The translations under genes were made by a program, and so were the position numbers. The notes beneath the pieces are model-generated. The model did no database searches and was not told where the DNA came from. It saw only the letters and a list, made by a program, of their open reading frames with translations. This document shows positions 13,017 through 24,180 of a DNA stretch of 64,000 bases, piece by piece (positions within the stretch are counted from its first letter, which is position 1; each line of letters opens with the position of its first letter). The DNA comes from Heterocephalus glaber. Lineage: Eukaryota; Chordata; Mammalia; Rodentia; Bathyergidae. The stretch spans positions 9,103,732-9,167,731 of the forward strand of contig NW_004624795.1 of assembly GCF_000247695.1 (NCBI RefSeq), written 5' to 3'.

Positions 13017-13375
13017 CAGATTTCCTCATTTAATGATCTACCTGTTTAATGACTGTCCAGATTGGGCCCCGGAGTGTTTTTTGGACTAGGGCCTGCTGCT
13101 CAGACTTAAGTCTCATCTTTTTTTTTTTTAAGGTTCTGTAGAACTGTTTATAGAGCCTCAATGCCCTTTTTTTGGTATAGTGCACCTTGTTTATAAAGTT
13201 TGTAAAGTAACTGTTATGCAAATAAAAGCAAAGTCATCAAGTTGAAGCTTCCTTTGACCATGTTTTGTTCTGACTATTATAATGTACACACTATATACAG
13301 TTCCTCATTTAGCAACCAATTCATTTAATAACAGTCTCAGGAACAGACCCTTGGTCATTAAAGCAGGACTCTCTG
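13017..13375. mobile_element. Non-autonomous DNA transposon, copy 2 (TA duplication)
   Basis: This 359-bp element has inverted ends: left cagatttcctcatttaatga, and the right end on the opposite strand cagagagtcctgctttaatg. TA flanks both sides (13,015-13,016 and 13,376-13,377), as for Tc1/mariner/Tigger-type elements. It shares its body with copy 1 but lacks an internal part of it, and it encodes no transposase. The octamer atgcaaat is conserved in both copies. Confidence 0.75.
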
Positions 13376-13377
13376 TA

Positions 13378-14999
13378 TCAAATAAGGAAACATTTACTCA
13401 AAAATATCTATGAAGCTCAGTAAGAAGAAATGGGTTTTTGATATTTAAGCCAACACTTACACTCTTCTAATCCTTCCCAAATTTATTAAGATGAAAGGGA
13501 CTCTAGTCCAGGCAGGTCTAGCCAAGAAAGAAGTGCTCCCAGGCCAGGAATAGTGTATCCTGATGGGAAGGGCATGCTGCTAGTGTTTCTCATCTTTCAT
13601 CTTCCAGCTCCATGATACAGAAATGAAATTCCTGATAACTGTGGTCAAGATACCAAAGGATCGTTTCTCTGCCCATTTCCCCTCGCTAGGAAAGAGGTTT
13701 GACCTCCTGACTAGGGCCTTGATCACACACTGAGCACAGATTTCATCCTAGCAGAGGCAATCCAAGGAAAGCAGATTATGCTGCCTCTTAGTGCCCTGCT
13801 CATAAAGCAAAAGGGTCATTTTGAGAATAAGCAGGCAGTGTCCCTGTGTCCACCTCTGGACTGAAGGCTCAGTGATTCTGCTCAGAAGGAGAGGCAGTTG
13901 AAAATAAATTTGTAGAAAAATTGGAAGCTTTCTCTAAAATACATACCATTATTTGAAATTCTATTACAAATCTAAGACTGCTTTCAAAGCAATAAATATT
14001 TTGGTGTAACTAATTCAGAGCAAAAAGCTAAACCAATGGTCAGCTGACTTACCAAAGACAACAACAACAAAAACAATGAAAATGATTACCTGAAAACTCT
14101 CAGTATAAGCCCAGGCTCAGTTGAATTTGACTGTGGAACCATTTATGCCCTAGCACTTTATAACAACAACAAATTTATATCAGCAGGCAGTTAGTGGAGC
14201 CTCACATCTGGAGTCTAGATTTGATGAAACTGCCAAAGAGGCTGCTGCTAAATTCAGGGCAACTTCAGTGTGCCTCCTTGCAAGAGCAAGCACCACCTCT
14301 AATGTGTGACATCAGATGCATCACATTAAGGAAGCAATAAATTTCACTAAGAGAGTCCAAACATGTCCTCTCTGGATGCACCATGCTTTAGGAACTGCTA
14401 CATGTTTGGCTTTCTGGAAGTTCTCCAAACCCTCTTCTTTCAAGTTCTTATAGAGACTTCTTTTCATAAATCTGCATGACTGAAACATGCTAAAATGTGA
14501 TTGGAGAAATAATATATGGTATAATGCTAACAGTTATAGTTGGGAACCTCAACAAAGTTTGTTCAGGTTCTTCAGTATTCTCGTAGGTATGAGCAGGACA
14601 CTTTCTGAAATGGAAGTCTTTTATCCACTATTTAACATGATGATGAAGAGATTTTTTTTTATTGTTTCAGACATAGTAGATCATAGAGTTTCTTTATTTT
14701 TATTTTTAGCTCCTCCAATATGCTGGCTGGGGAGGGAGATTAGAGTTTCTATGACTTACTTATATATATGACCATATATATATATATATATATATGAAAA
14801 TTGAATCAAATGGAAGTCCTGAAGTGAAAAACCAATAGCCAAAATGAAAATTCTGTCAGGCTCACAATTGATTTGAACTGAGAGAAAATTGATTGGGAAA
14901 TTATTGATAAATTGATAATAAATTTTATAAGCTGAGTAACAGAAAAATAATGAATATTGACCAAAATTATAGAAAAAATATGGAACACCATTTTAGAGA
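13378..14999. other. Unclassified, partly GC-richer unique sequence; TA repeat
   Basis: 13.5-14.4 kb is less AT-rich than its surroundings but shows no exon-like frame. A (TA)n microsatellite lies at 14,774-14,795. The 94-codon frame at 14,487-14,771 has no recognisable motif and I do not call it. Confidence 0.4.
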
Positions 15000-15185
15000 A
15001 CCAACGTAAGTATAATAGGTACAGGTTTGAAAAGAGAACAAGAAAGGGTCAGGGAAAACTATGCAAGGTAACAATGGCTGAAAAATTCTCAAATGAATAC
15101 AAAATATTAATGGCTGAAAACTTTACAAATTTATTTTAAAAATTAATGTACACATTAAACAGGTTTATTAAAATGAAATGAGATA

Positions 15186-15285
15186 GGGGCCAGGATTTAG
15201 TTCAGTGGTTTTGCCGCCTGCTGCACAAGCACAAGGACCTGAGTTCAATCCCCAGTACCAAAAAAAAAATAAAAAATAAAAAAAT
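15186..15285 (+). mobile_element. ID SINE with 16-bp target-site duplication
   Basis: Sense ID element with A box (tagttcagtgg), B box (gagttcaatcc), terminal ccagtacc and a long A-rich tail. The duplication aaaatgaaatgagata is perfect at 15,170-15,185 and 15,286-15,301. Confidence 0.93.
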
Positions 15286-15479
15286 AAAATGAAATGAGAT
15301 AAACTGAAAGAAATTTAGTCCAAACATATCATAGTAACAGTTCTGAATGCCAAAAGCAAAGAGAAAATATTTAAACTATATGTACAAAGGGATCTCTATA
15401 AGATTAACACCTGACTTGTCATCTGAAACAATGGATGCTCAGGAGACAGTGGAATGATATATTAAATTTTCAAAGGGAA

Positions 15480-15501
15480 CACACACACACGCACACACAC
15501 T
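15480..15501. repeat. (CA)n microsatellite
   Basis: Short CA repeat with one G interruption inside the old L1. Confidence 0.9.
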
Positions 15502-15584
15502 GTCAGCTAAGAATATTCAGCACCACTACTCTTATGAAAAAGATTAAAAAGACATTTTCAGACTAAACTATGAAGATAACTTTT

Positions 15585-15665
15585 TTTTTTTGGTACCAGG
15601 GATTGAACTTGGGTCCTTGCACTTGCGCAGCAGGCAGTGAAACCACTGAACTAAATCCCCGGGCC
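15585..15665 (-). mobile_element. ID SINE with 14-bp target-site duplication
   Basis: Antisense ID element: T-run, ggtaccagggattgaacttg, cgcagcaggcagtg, ending ccccgggcc. The duplication tgaagataactttt lies at 15,571-15,584 and 15,666-15,679. Confidence 0.92.
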
Positions 15666-16604
15666 TGAAGATAACTTTTATAAATAGATTTGAGTAATGA
15701 AAAGCAGTAAAGCATCTCAAGCTGAAAGCAAATAACATAAGTTCATAATTAAAATCCTATCAACATAAAAGAACACCAATAATGGTAATTATATGATTAC
15801 AAATCAACATAGTGAATTTTTTTCTCCTTACTGCTTTTGACAGTTTAAAGGAAACTGTATAAAACAATATGCATATAAACATGTTGCTGGATCTGTGATG
15901 GAAAAGATGAAACATCCTTTCCAATAACCACACAAAGGGTCCTCTATTAGACTACAGAAATGGCAACAGATTATAATTTGTATCCAAAAGAACAAATGCG
16001 AATGACCTTTAAAAGCTATAAGAAGATTAATGTAGCAATCAACAGTGCAGCCATCAAATTTAAAACGCTGGAAATAAAACAAATTAAAGACAAGAGAAGG
16101 ACAAGCATAATAAGGATTACAGTGGAAATAAATGAAACATAGAGAAAATTAAATAAACCAAAAGTTAGCTCTTTGAAAGGATCAACAAAATTGATAAAAC
16201 TTTAGGAAATTTACCAAGAAAAGAAAGATTCAAATTACTAAAATCGTAAATGAAGGAGGAAACATTATAGTATTCTTACAGAAATAAAAAGGGATTTTAA
16301 TTTAACACTGCAAAAGAATAATCCAAAAAGTAGATATTTTAAGTGAAATTGGAAAATTCTTAGACAAAAACTACTGAAACTGTTTTATAAAAAGCATAGT
16401 TGGAATAAACCTTGATTAAATAAAAAGATGAAACTACCCCAGAAGAATAACTCAGTCCTAAATAGCTTCAAATACATCTTAAAGTAGGGGAAAGATGTGA
16501 ATTAACAGTTCTCCAAAGAAGATACACAACTTGGCAGTAAGTACTTAAAGCGGGGGTCAACATCAATAGATATCATGGAACTGATCATTGAAACCACTGC
16601 AGGA

Positions 16605-16978
16605 TGAAGGACCCTAGTTAGCAAGACAGACTCCATATTGCTGCTTGACCCACCTGCCTGCCCTTTAGATGAACTCAGGAGGAGGAAGCTTAGAAACCTC
16701 CTCCCCTTAGAGAGTCTCTTAGAAACAACAATTAATCAACTATTGTTTTACAAATGTTCTAACAGCAAGATGTTCCCCTTCTGTACCTTTTGCTTGCTTT
16801 ACTAGTTCTATCCCATAGGGGGGCCTAGAAACTGTTGGCCTCAAAGGTGTATAAAACATGTTTGTCAACCCCGAGTCGAGGCTCGAGTCCGATGCTCGGC
16901 TCGGGTCCTGGCCGGTAATAAACTCCTGTGTGGATTTAATATTGGTCTCTGGTTGGTTCTCTCTCACCGGCTGCAACA
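16605..16978 (+). mobile_element. Solo retroviral LTR (374 bp) with 5-bp duplication
   Basis: Starts TGAAGGACCC and ends GCTGCAACA (TG...CA). It has a TATA box (gtgtataaaacatg at ~16,849), a GC-rich R region with repeated ctcgag/ctcggctcggg motifs, a poly(A) signal (ggtaataaactcc at ~16,915) and GT-rich sequence after it. CAGGA flanks both sides (16,600-16,604 and 16,979-16,983). The U3 start resembles gammaretrovirus-like class I LTRs; that is inference. No retroviral coding sequence is attached, so it is a solo LTR. Confidence 0.85.
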
Positions 16979-17047
16979 CAGGAGACCAGCTTGAAACCGC
17001 ATGGAGCAAGCTTTAGATATTATTTGTGGGTGACCTTGGTCTCAGGT

Positions 17048-17769
17048 CCCAGTTTGGGTTGCCAACTGTAGCCGACTCTCCTGGTTGGCTTTGCTCCTGG
17101 ACCTAGTTCTGCTACTCCCTGACCCTGGAGTGAGTGAGGATGTATGACAAAGAGACACAGTCAGCTTAATGTGCAGGCAAGCAAAGGAGCCCCAAGTCTT
17201 TGGCTCACCTCACTTTTATCCACCTGAACATGGGAACAAGCAATCAAAGTAACACAAGATTCATCTGGTTTCCAATATCCATTAGTACATTATTTGGTAA
17301 ACAACTTAAACTCAGCTGTCTTATCTTTTCCCTAGTAGGCAATATCCAATCACCCCTGAGTGGAGCCTTTCTCCTTTGTGCTCACAGAGGAGGAGAATTA
17401 GGCCTTAATTCTCTTCTGATCTTCAACAATTACTGAATTGGCTTATGAATTCAGCTATTGATTAAGATTACAAGTACTCCAAGCCCTAAGTGTGAACTTC
17501 TAATTGACCTTTCCGCTGCTGTTCTGAAATGGACTTCTCTTTGCCAGTTGTCACAGTTGAGGACTCAGGGATCAATGAAGTTGTGACATCTCTAATTGCA
17601 AAGAAAAACCGCAGCTGAGGAATTATGACTCTGTGAAACCATTTTCCAAGATCAAACGTTAGCGAAAATAACACAGGTGCCTCATTAGCTGTGACCTGCA
17701 AGATAACACAGGTGCCTTGTTAACCGAGACCTGTCCTTCACAAGTATACATAGTTACTCCCCTTTCACA
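17048..17769 (-). mobile_element. Endogenous retrovirus LTR plus primer-site-like leader
   Basis: Minus strand: LTR from TGTGAAAGG (at 17,769) to GGCTACA (at 17,067), TG...CA ends. A TATA-like ggataaaag lies near 17,213-17,220. The following 17,066-17,048 reads ttggcaacccaaactgggac, which looks like a primer-binding-site region. After about 80 more bases the sequence meets the flank of the solo LTR. No gag, pol or env is present. The family is probably class II-like, by resemblance only. The open frames here (71-89 codons) are not genes. Confidence 0.6.
17668..17733. repeat. 35-bp tandem repeat in LTR U3
   Basis: ataacacaggtgcct occurs at 17,668 and 17,703, each followed by related sequence ending gacctg. 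U3 direct repeats commonly hold enhancer sites; a function here is inference. Confidence 0.75.
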
Positions 17770-17869
17770 GCCTGACTCTAGTGTATCAATTCTGCTATTC
17801 CCTCCATCTGCCTTCCCACCCCCTTGCTATGTAGTATAATCATAAATACTGACTAATCTAGAGCCTCTC

Positions 17870-17931
17870 TTCTTGGCCATGACAGAGCTAAGATCAGATG
17901 GTCTTTAGCCAAGAGAGAGCTAAAGATCAAT
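17870..17931. repeat. Imperfect ~32-bp direct repeat
   Basis: tcttggccatgacagagcta and tctttagccaagagagagct are followed by agatca and aagatca. It lies just upstream of the minus-strand LTR, in sequence I could not classify. Confidence 0.65.
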
Positions 17932-18084
17932 TCTCGGCCCCCCAAGTAATAGAATACCATTTGTTATTCTCTATTCCTTGTTCTTTGTCTATTATTCTTT
18001 TATTTCCTGCTGTTCCCCCCTCAGGTGACTGGGCAACCTCCAGTAACTGGTTGGGATATCTTTCTAGTTGTTGAACAAAAGTAA

Positions 18085-18225
18085 TTTTTACATCTTTCTT
18101 TCTGACTTGGATATCCATTTATATGTTTTTCTTGGATAATTGCTATGGCTAGGATTTCTAATGCTATATTGAACAGAAATGGCAGGATACACATATTAGA
18201 AATTTTGTATTTATACATAGGCCAA
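18085..18225 (-). mobile_element. Antisense L1 ORF2 fragment (RT domain)
   Basis: Minus-strand translation gives FNIALEILAIAIIQEK followed by INGYP, the conserved L1 ORF2 segment just after the reverse transcriptase core. The match is lost on either side. Old and non-functional. Confidence 0.75.
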
Positions 18226-18229
18226 ACCA

Positions 18230-20015
18230 CATTCCAGTTAATAAGAAATAGCTTTTCAGTAGCACTTCCTGTATGCCAGGTATTGAGCTGGAAACTTATA
18301 AATGAACTGTCTTTTTGTCTTTATAACTTTGTGGTGATAGTATTGTTCTCATGTAAAAGTGAACAGTCTAAAAGAGATTCCTCATAAATTTATGAAGGTC
18401 TAAGATTAAAATTCCATCTGCCTTATTTCTATAGGCTTTTGATATTACCCTAGGATATTTAGTAATAGAAAAATTCAAACCTACAATTTTGCAGTAGAGA
18501 AATAGCAAAAATAAAGTTATGTTTATTTTTTGAATTTGAAATTAGTATAACTCCCCAGTTACTTGCTTTTTTACCGAGTTATATCTAATTGATCTGGGCT
18601 AAGTCAGAGGCCTTAGTGAATTTATTGTGATCACAAACTAATAAGCTTCCTAACTTACCTCTTCATAGGAAATAAAGTGAAATAAAGACCAAGTTGATTC
18701 ATAGGCTGGGGATGATCTGTGGCTATAGTGGTGAAATTAGATGAGGATGAAGAGACAGATATGGAAAATGAAAAGTGTAGAGATAAAAATTCCCTGGAAG
18801 ATGTGCATATTGGGGGAAAGGTAGGGTTTTAGTCAAAGGATAAAAGTCACTACCATTTACTAAATATTACCATTCTAGGAAGTAAATAAAGTAAATTGGT
18901 TGACAAAAATGCATTAGTGCATTAAGTGAATCATAGGAAATTTACATTAAGGCCCAAAAGTACATGATAAAGAGGTTTTCTTAAATGTTAACAAGTCTCT
19001 CCCTGATAGCTGCTATATAAACTCTCAAATTTTAAGGTAGTTTATAAGTAATGCCTGGTAACCTGCACTGCATATCTATTTTTAGAGATACATTTGGAGG
19101 GTCTGAGGATGTGTTTTTCCTATTGTGATATAAATCTTGTGGTTGTGTCTTCTACTTTAGGAGGTTATCAACAGTCATTTTGGAAAAAGTAATTTTGCGT
19201 TTCTGGGCTAAAGTTTCCCTTTCAGTAAAATAAAACTTTAAAAATATACTGATATTTGCTTGCATAATGTCATTCTATTCTACTTACACTAATCACAATC
19301 CACATGCACTGAAATGTAAGGAAATAAAATGGTCCTCCAAATCATGGGAATGTAAGCATGTAGATGAAGTACAACAGAAAGTCAGAGCCTGAGTCAAAGT
19401 GAGCAGAAATTTGAAGTACATAATGTCATCAATAATCAGAAGCCTTTAGAATAATTTAGAAATTGTAATAGATTTTTTTCTTTTGTACACATTTCTCTAT
19501 TTAACTATATTCTGTAATATTCATATTTACTAGAACTTCCCGCGAGATTCACCTGAAGTGCTTTTTATGTAAAACACATAGACCTTTGACTTCTCTTGCG
19601 AAGAATTCCAATTTATTGACATTTTTTATTGTTTATTTTAAAACTCAAAAATTGTACAGAATTTACTTAATCTATATGATTTGCATCAGGAGTTGGGGCT
19701 TTAATTTTGAAGTAAATGTTTTTAACTAAAAGGATATTCAACATATGTAAAGCCTAGCTTTTTGGAGGGGATCTCACAAGACAGAGTTCATTCATCTCAC
19801 AGAGTGACTTAGTTTTTCTGTATGGCTTACTTCGAAATAAAATCTTCCAGTACTTTGTCAAACAGCACTAATTATTAGATAAGAATCCTTTGGTGTAAAG
19901 TAATAATTTTAATTAGCACCAACTCATACAAACATTAGTTTATATAAAGGATTTCTTGAATTGCAATAAGGGAATAATAAAGTCCTCAGTTACTCATATC
20001 TGAAGTGATATCATT
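18230..20015. other. AT-rich sequence, nothing recognised
   Basis: No gene, RNA gene or clear repeat seen. Confidence 0.45.
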
Positions 20016-20029
20016 AAATAGTAATTCAA

Positions 20030-20060
20030 GTGCTCACTTCGGCAGCTCATATACTAAAAT
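20030..20060 (+). pseudogene. U6 snRNA 5' fragment with 14-bp duplication
   Basis: gtgctcacttcggcagctca and the following tatactaaaat match U6 snRNA nt 1 to ~31 with two substitutions. A perfect duplication, aaatagtaattcaa, flanks it (20,016-20,029 and 20,057-20,070; its first bases overlap the U6 match). There is no A-tail. Most of U6, including the ACAGAGA box and internal stem-loop, is absent. It is a retroposed stub, not a gene. Confidence 0.9.
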
Positions 20061-20070
20061 AGTAATTCAA

Positions 20071-20888
20071 AATAGAAGATAAAACAATTCACTCGTGCCA
20101 TTAACTTCAGCATACTCCTTAGACATTAAGATATTTTTATACAAACTCCAAATCCCTTTTCATTCTATTTGTCCCAAAATATTTATGATTCAATAAAGGT
20201 ATATGCAGTATCAAATGAAACTGTTTCTAAGAGTCACTGAAATGTTTTAAAAATAGAAGCTCCTAATCAACTACTTGAAATATAATATATTTCTGAGATA
20301 ACATACAAATAAAAAAAATCTAGGAAAAGTACTTCAGGAAATGTAACAAAGTTTGATATAATTGTTATTTAAAAGCTATATACAAAATTTATAGAATGAT
20401 AGTAAGAAATTAGTGTTGAAATAAGCAAGAAATAAGGCTACACAGTGATAAAAGTATATAATACTTTTTCAAGTGATATCTGTAAAATATTAACCTAGTA
20501 TTAATGAAAGGCATGTACATTTAAATGAGATAATTTAATTGTATTAAATACATAAAATCTAATTCCTATTAGTAGAGTGAATACATGACCTTGGTATTTT
20601 CACAAAGTGTTAAGAAAGTGATGATAAAAATTCTTACAATTTTTTAGAGAGGTATATTTGCCAGGATTTCTTTTTTTATTTTATGAAAAAATTAAAATTT
20701 CATAACCAAATAGTAAAAGAATAATGGTTATTGCTTTATGCATCAACATCTTCAAAGTAGTTACAGAGTACAAGACATAAACCAAAAAAGATTTTTACTA
20801 AAACAAAAGTGATAATAACACAAAACTTTCTTTTTAGTGAACTAAGATAAACTAGTAGTATAAATGAAACGAATTAGCATATGTATTG
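20071..20888. other. AT-rich sequence, nothing recognised
   Basis: No feature recognised. Confidence 0.45.
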
Positions 20889-21048
20889 GTGTTTGTTTGT
20901 TTGTTTGTTTCAGACAGGATCTCCCTATGTAGTTCTGGCTGGTCTTGAACTCACTATGTAGCCCCAGCTTGGCCTCAAACTCATGGTGATCCTCCTCTCT
21001 CAGCCTCCTGAGTGTTGGGATTACAGGCATCCATCACCACACCAGGCT
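20889..21048 (-). mobile_element. B1 SINE (7SL-derived)
   Basis: Antisense B1: an (AAAC)n tail seen as (GTTT)n, then gacaggatctccctatgtag, two related segments (ggctggtcttgaactcacta and ttggcctcaaactcatggtg) reflecting the B1 internal duplication, then cagcctcctgagtgttggga and a degraded 5' end. Confidence 0.88.
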
Positions 21049-22702
21049 AACATTATTAAAACAAGAGAACGTGTAATTCTAAAGTCATGGAAGAGTTTTT
21101 ATATTTTGTTTAACAGCTTATTAGGATTATGTCAAAAATTAATAAAAACATACAAATCTATTGTAAAATATAATCATGAATGTAAATAAAGTCTAAAGGA
21201 ATAGACTAAAAACACAAGAGATACTAGGATCCTCTTCTGCTTTTTTTCCAAATTTTCTTTGATTTCCTTATATACTACATAGAATTGACATTAAGAAGTG
21301 TATAAAATGGGTAGAGATGCCAGGTGATGTTTTCACTAGGTTCACTGAAAATAAAGGGAATGAGGAAGAGTGTGAGAAGAAGAGAATGATCACATTTCTT
21401 AGAACCTTATTGAACTGTCAAAGTGGTCAGAAATCATTTGCTAAAATGTGCTGTGAATGTTAGCTTGGCTTCTTTTTTATTGTTTCTATCACCTGTGGAT
21501 TTGGCATAACAAAGTTATGATGATTCACTGTTATGCTGCAGAACACTTTCTAATGTATATGGAAAAATCTTAACAATGTTTGGAACTTGGAGGTTTGCAA
21601 GAAACCATGGGAAATTGCTTCTGAGACCACACTGAAATGTGAACTTCATTTGGAGAGACTGAGGGGGAGGGAGCTCTACGGATAAAAGCAAATAAAATAC
21701 AGTATTTAGAATGGCAGGTCATCAATGAAGCTTAAAAAATGCAGTTAGCTCATCCATGTGTGCTGCATTTACTCAATTTTGAAGGTCTGTTAGTAAGCAA
21801 AGCACATATTATATTATGTATCTTGGTGTTTTCATTATTTGCCTAGGGTATCAAGTAGAAATATCCTTTTGAAAGACAAAGTGTGTTAAATACTTATAAA
21901 AAAATAAATCAAGTTAAATCTCAGCTCTGCCAGGTGAAGCTCAGTATTAATATCTAACAGGTGATGAAGTTTAGAGAGACAGGTATACCTTACCTTGAAT
22001 AGATACAAAACCAACCTTACATGCAGTCAAACCATATTGTCTTGGCACAGAAAACATGCCTGATAACCTACCTCTTAGAGGTAGTATTTTAGACTAAATT
22101 CCAGAATTGATTGGTTCTCTCTTTGACAATAATCATTACACTGTGCAGGAGAATAAAGGGCTTAGTTTAATGTTCTATTAGATTCTACTGAATTGCATAT
22201 CTCATATATGTCCATTCCATGGGCCAGAGTGAAATTTGATGATTTTATAAATTGGGTGGGAATTTAATAATTTGGAATAAAAACTGGAAATGATCTGTTA
22301 AAACCAAAGAATTTTGTCTTTTTACTTGTTGGAAAGGTCAAGAGAGAGTTTTACTGAGGCTAACTTTGCAAATACATAAATGGGACACAGAGGTTCAATG
22401 GTTCATTCAAGTTAACATATCTAATTATGATAAGGGGACTGGAACCTTATATATTTTTCTCCTGGATAATTAAACTTTCAAAATACATGTTAAAAGAAGA
22501 GTGAATTTATATGAGACTTACAGATCCACTAAAATTGATTACATTTTTTATTGAGCGCTTTGGTGGGGGTAAAGGTAGACTGTGATTGGCACATAACTGG
22601 TTAAGAGAAAATATAGAAGAAAATCTCTCCTTCTCTAGATTAACAGCAATGAATTTTAAAATATAAGCAGATGTATTTATTATGTTAATACATGAGTGAA
22701 AG
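21049..22702. other. AT-rich sequence, nothing recognised
   Basis: No gene or repeat recognised. Confidence 0.45.
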
Positions 22703-22715
22703 AAAGAGTAAAGTC

Positions 22716-22798
22716 AGGCCGGGGATTTAGCTCAGTGGTTTCGCTGCCCACTGCGCAAGTGCAAGGACCTGAGTTCGATCCCCAGTTCTAAAAAAAAT
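22716..22798 (+). mobile_element. ID SINE with intact A and B boxes
   Basis: ggccggggatttagctcagt carries the A box; gagttcgatcc is a B box. It ends cccagttct and a short A-tail. The duplication aaagagtaaagtc is perfect at 22,703-22,715 and 22,799-22,811. One of the least diverged SINEs here. Confidence 0.93.
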
Positions 22799-22811
22799 AA
22801 AGAGTAAAGTC

Positions 22812-23149
22812 TCCATCCATCTATGTGGAGTTCTGGGATACCACAGAGAATAAAATATAATTCAGTGAGTAAGGCATGAGTCAGATTTCATGAGTCTCTA
22901 TGAGAAAATCTTTAATGTTGAAAATCATAAATTACATCTGAGTAGCATACAGATTACTTATTCATGATGATGGACTCAGCACTATGAATTATGACATGAG
23001 GACGAAGGAGTGGCTACTGACTACTTCCCAGGGACATTGTTTTGTGAATAATTGAGACCCAAATTGAGTGCTAAAATTCTGGAAATCACCCTGACAAGTT
23101 TTAAAAGCTAAAGAGAAAGCAAGGTCTTCCTGTAGGTAAATATGAGAAA
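22812..23149. other. Unclassified sequence
   Basis: No feature recognised. Confidence 0.4.
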
Positions 23150-23275
23150 ACCAGGGTTTATGGCACATGCTTATATAGTCTCAGCTCCTCAAGAAGCTGA
23201 GGCAGGAGGATTTTTGAGCTTAAGGAGTTCAAGATATTCTGAACAACATAGCAAATCTCCATTTAGGAAAAAATA
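23150..23275 (+). mobile_element. Old B1-like SINE
   Basis: Diverged 7SL-derived element: ggcacatgcttatatagtct, then gaagctgaggcaggaggatt, gagttcaagatattctgaac and atagcaaatctc, ending in an A-run. Confidence 0.8.
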
Positions 23276-23939
23276 TGAATATATTTAGGGAAGAAGATGA
23301 GAAGTTTTACTTTTGGAAACAATTGAGTCTTAAAATACTGTAGTAAACTTAAGAAGTGAAACCCAAAGAATAAGGAGATAAGGACAGGTGGACTCAAACA
23401 GATAAAGCCCACTGAAGCTACAATATATCTAAGAGAAGTATTGCCACTCATTGCTTAAGAGATGGCCCAGTAGTGATTATTAAAATAATTTCACCTAAAA
23501 ACTGTTAATGCATCGTAGTTTACAGCTGAGTCAAGTGTGGTCCCTTCATAAGATAACCAAATAATATGTGTACTAGAACAAAGGAAGAAAGTGTAGTAAC
23601 TGTTATATCTCTTGGATTATACTGAGTAAAACAAAACCGGAAAAAAGAAAAAGAAAGCAACAGGAGTTTAAAACTTCAGAGAAAGAGCAGAAGATAATAT
23701 TGGAACTATGGATAGACATTAAAAGCCAAAACAACAGGCATTATAGAGCCGGTACATGATATGAAGAAGTCAGGAGAGGAAAGAAAGAGTCAATGAAGTG
23801 TGGAGGAAAAATAGAATAAAAAAAAAAAAACCCATAGAAGCAAAAAAAAAAAAAAAGGAGATCCCATTGATAGAGGAGCAGCCATATACATTTCCTAAAG
23901 CACTTTTTATCTCTTTTAAAATTGTGGTTAAAAACATAT
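23276..23939. other. Unclassified purine-rich sequence
   Basis: Several A-runs near 23,640 and 23,820-23,855. No feature assigned. Confidence 0.4.
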
Positions 23940-24180
23940 AACATTAAACTATATATTAATCATTTTAAGTGTACAGTCCCGTAGTGATAAATATATTTAC
24001 ATTGTTGGACATCAGATCTCTACAAATTTTTCTACTTCCAAAATTTGTACACTAATTTCCCCTTGGATCCTCCCATCAGTCCTTGATAACTGCCTTTTCA
24101 ATTCTTGTTTCTATCATTTTGATTACTTTAAGACCTCAGTGCATGTGAGTAGAATCATAGTGTTTGTCTTTTTGTGTCCC
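23940..24180 (-). mobile_element. Old antisense L1 3' UTR
   Basis: The order ttttaagtgtacagtcccgt, acattgttggacatcag, ttttctacttccaaaatttg, cttgataactgccttttc and gagtagaatcatagtg follows the antisense 3' UTR of old mammalian L1s. Strongly diverged. Confidence 0.6.

Larger units (their letters stand above)
15290..16600 (+). mobile_element. Ancient plus-strand L1 with internal losses
   Basis: Segments in L1 order: an ORF1/5' region at about 15,290-15,560 (ggatgctcaggagacagtgg, agacattttcagactaaact), the endonuclease-RT linker of ORF2 at 16,070-16,460 (accaaaagttagctctttga, ggatcaacaaaattgataaa), and a short ORF2 C-terminal piece near 16,480-16,597 (ttctccaaagaagatacaca). All frames are broken and large parts are missing. 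Two ID SINEs sit in or beside its 5' part. Confidence 0.75.

Noticed and set aside
17870..17935. ggctaagatc-like strings resembling U2
   Set aside because: They form an imperfect direct repeat next to an LTR and lack the U2 5' end.
22716..22798. tRNA-like A and B boxes, as for a tRNA gene
   Set aside because: No cloverleaf with an anticodon arm and acceptor pairing is kept, and A-tail plus target-site duplications show it is an ID SINE. The same holds for the other ID copies.
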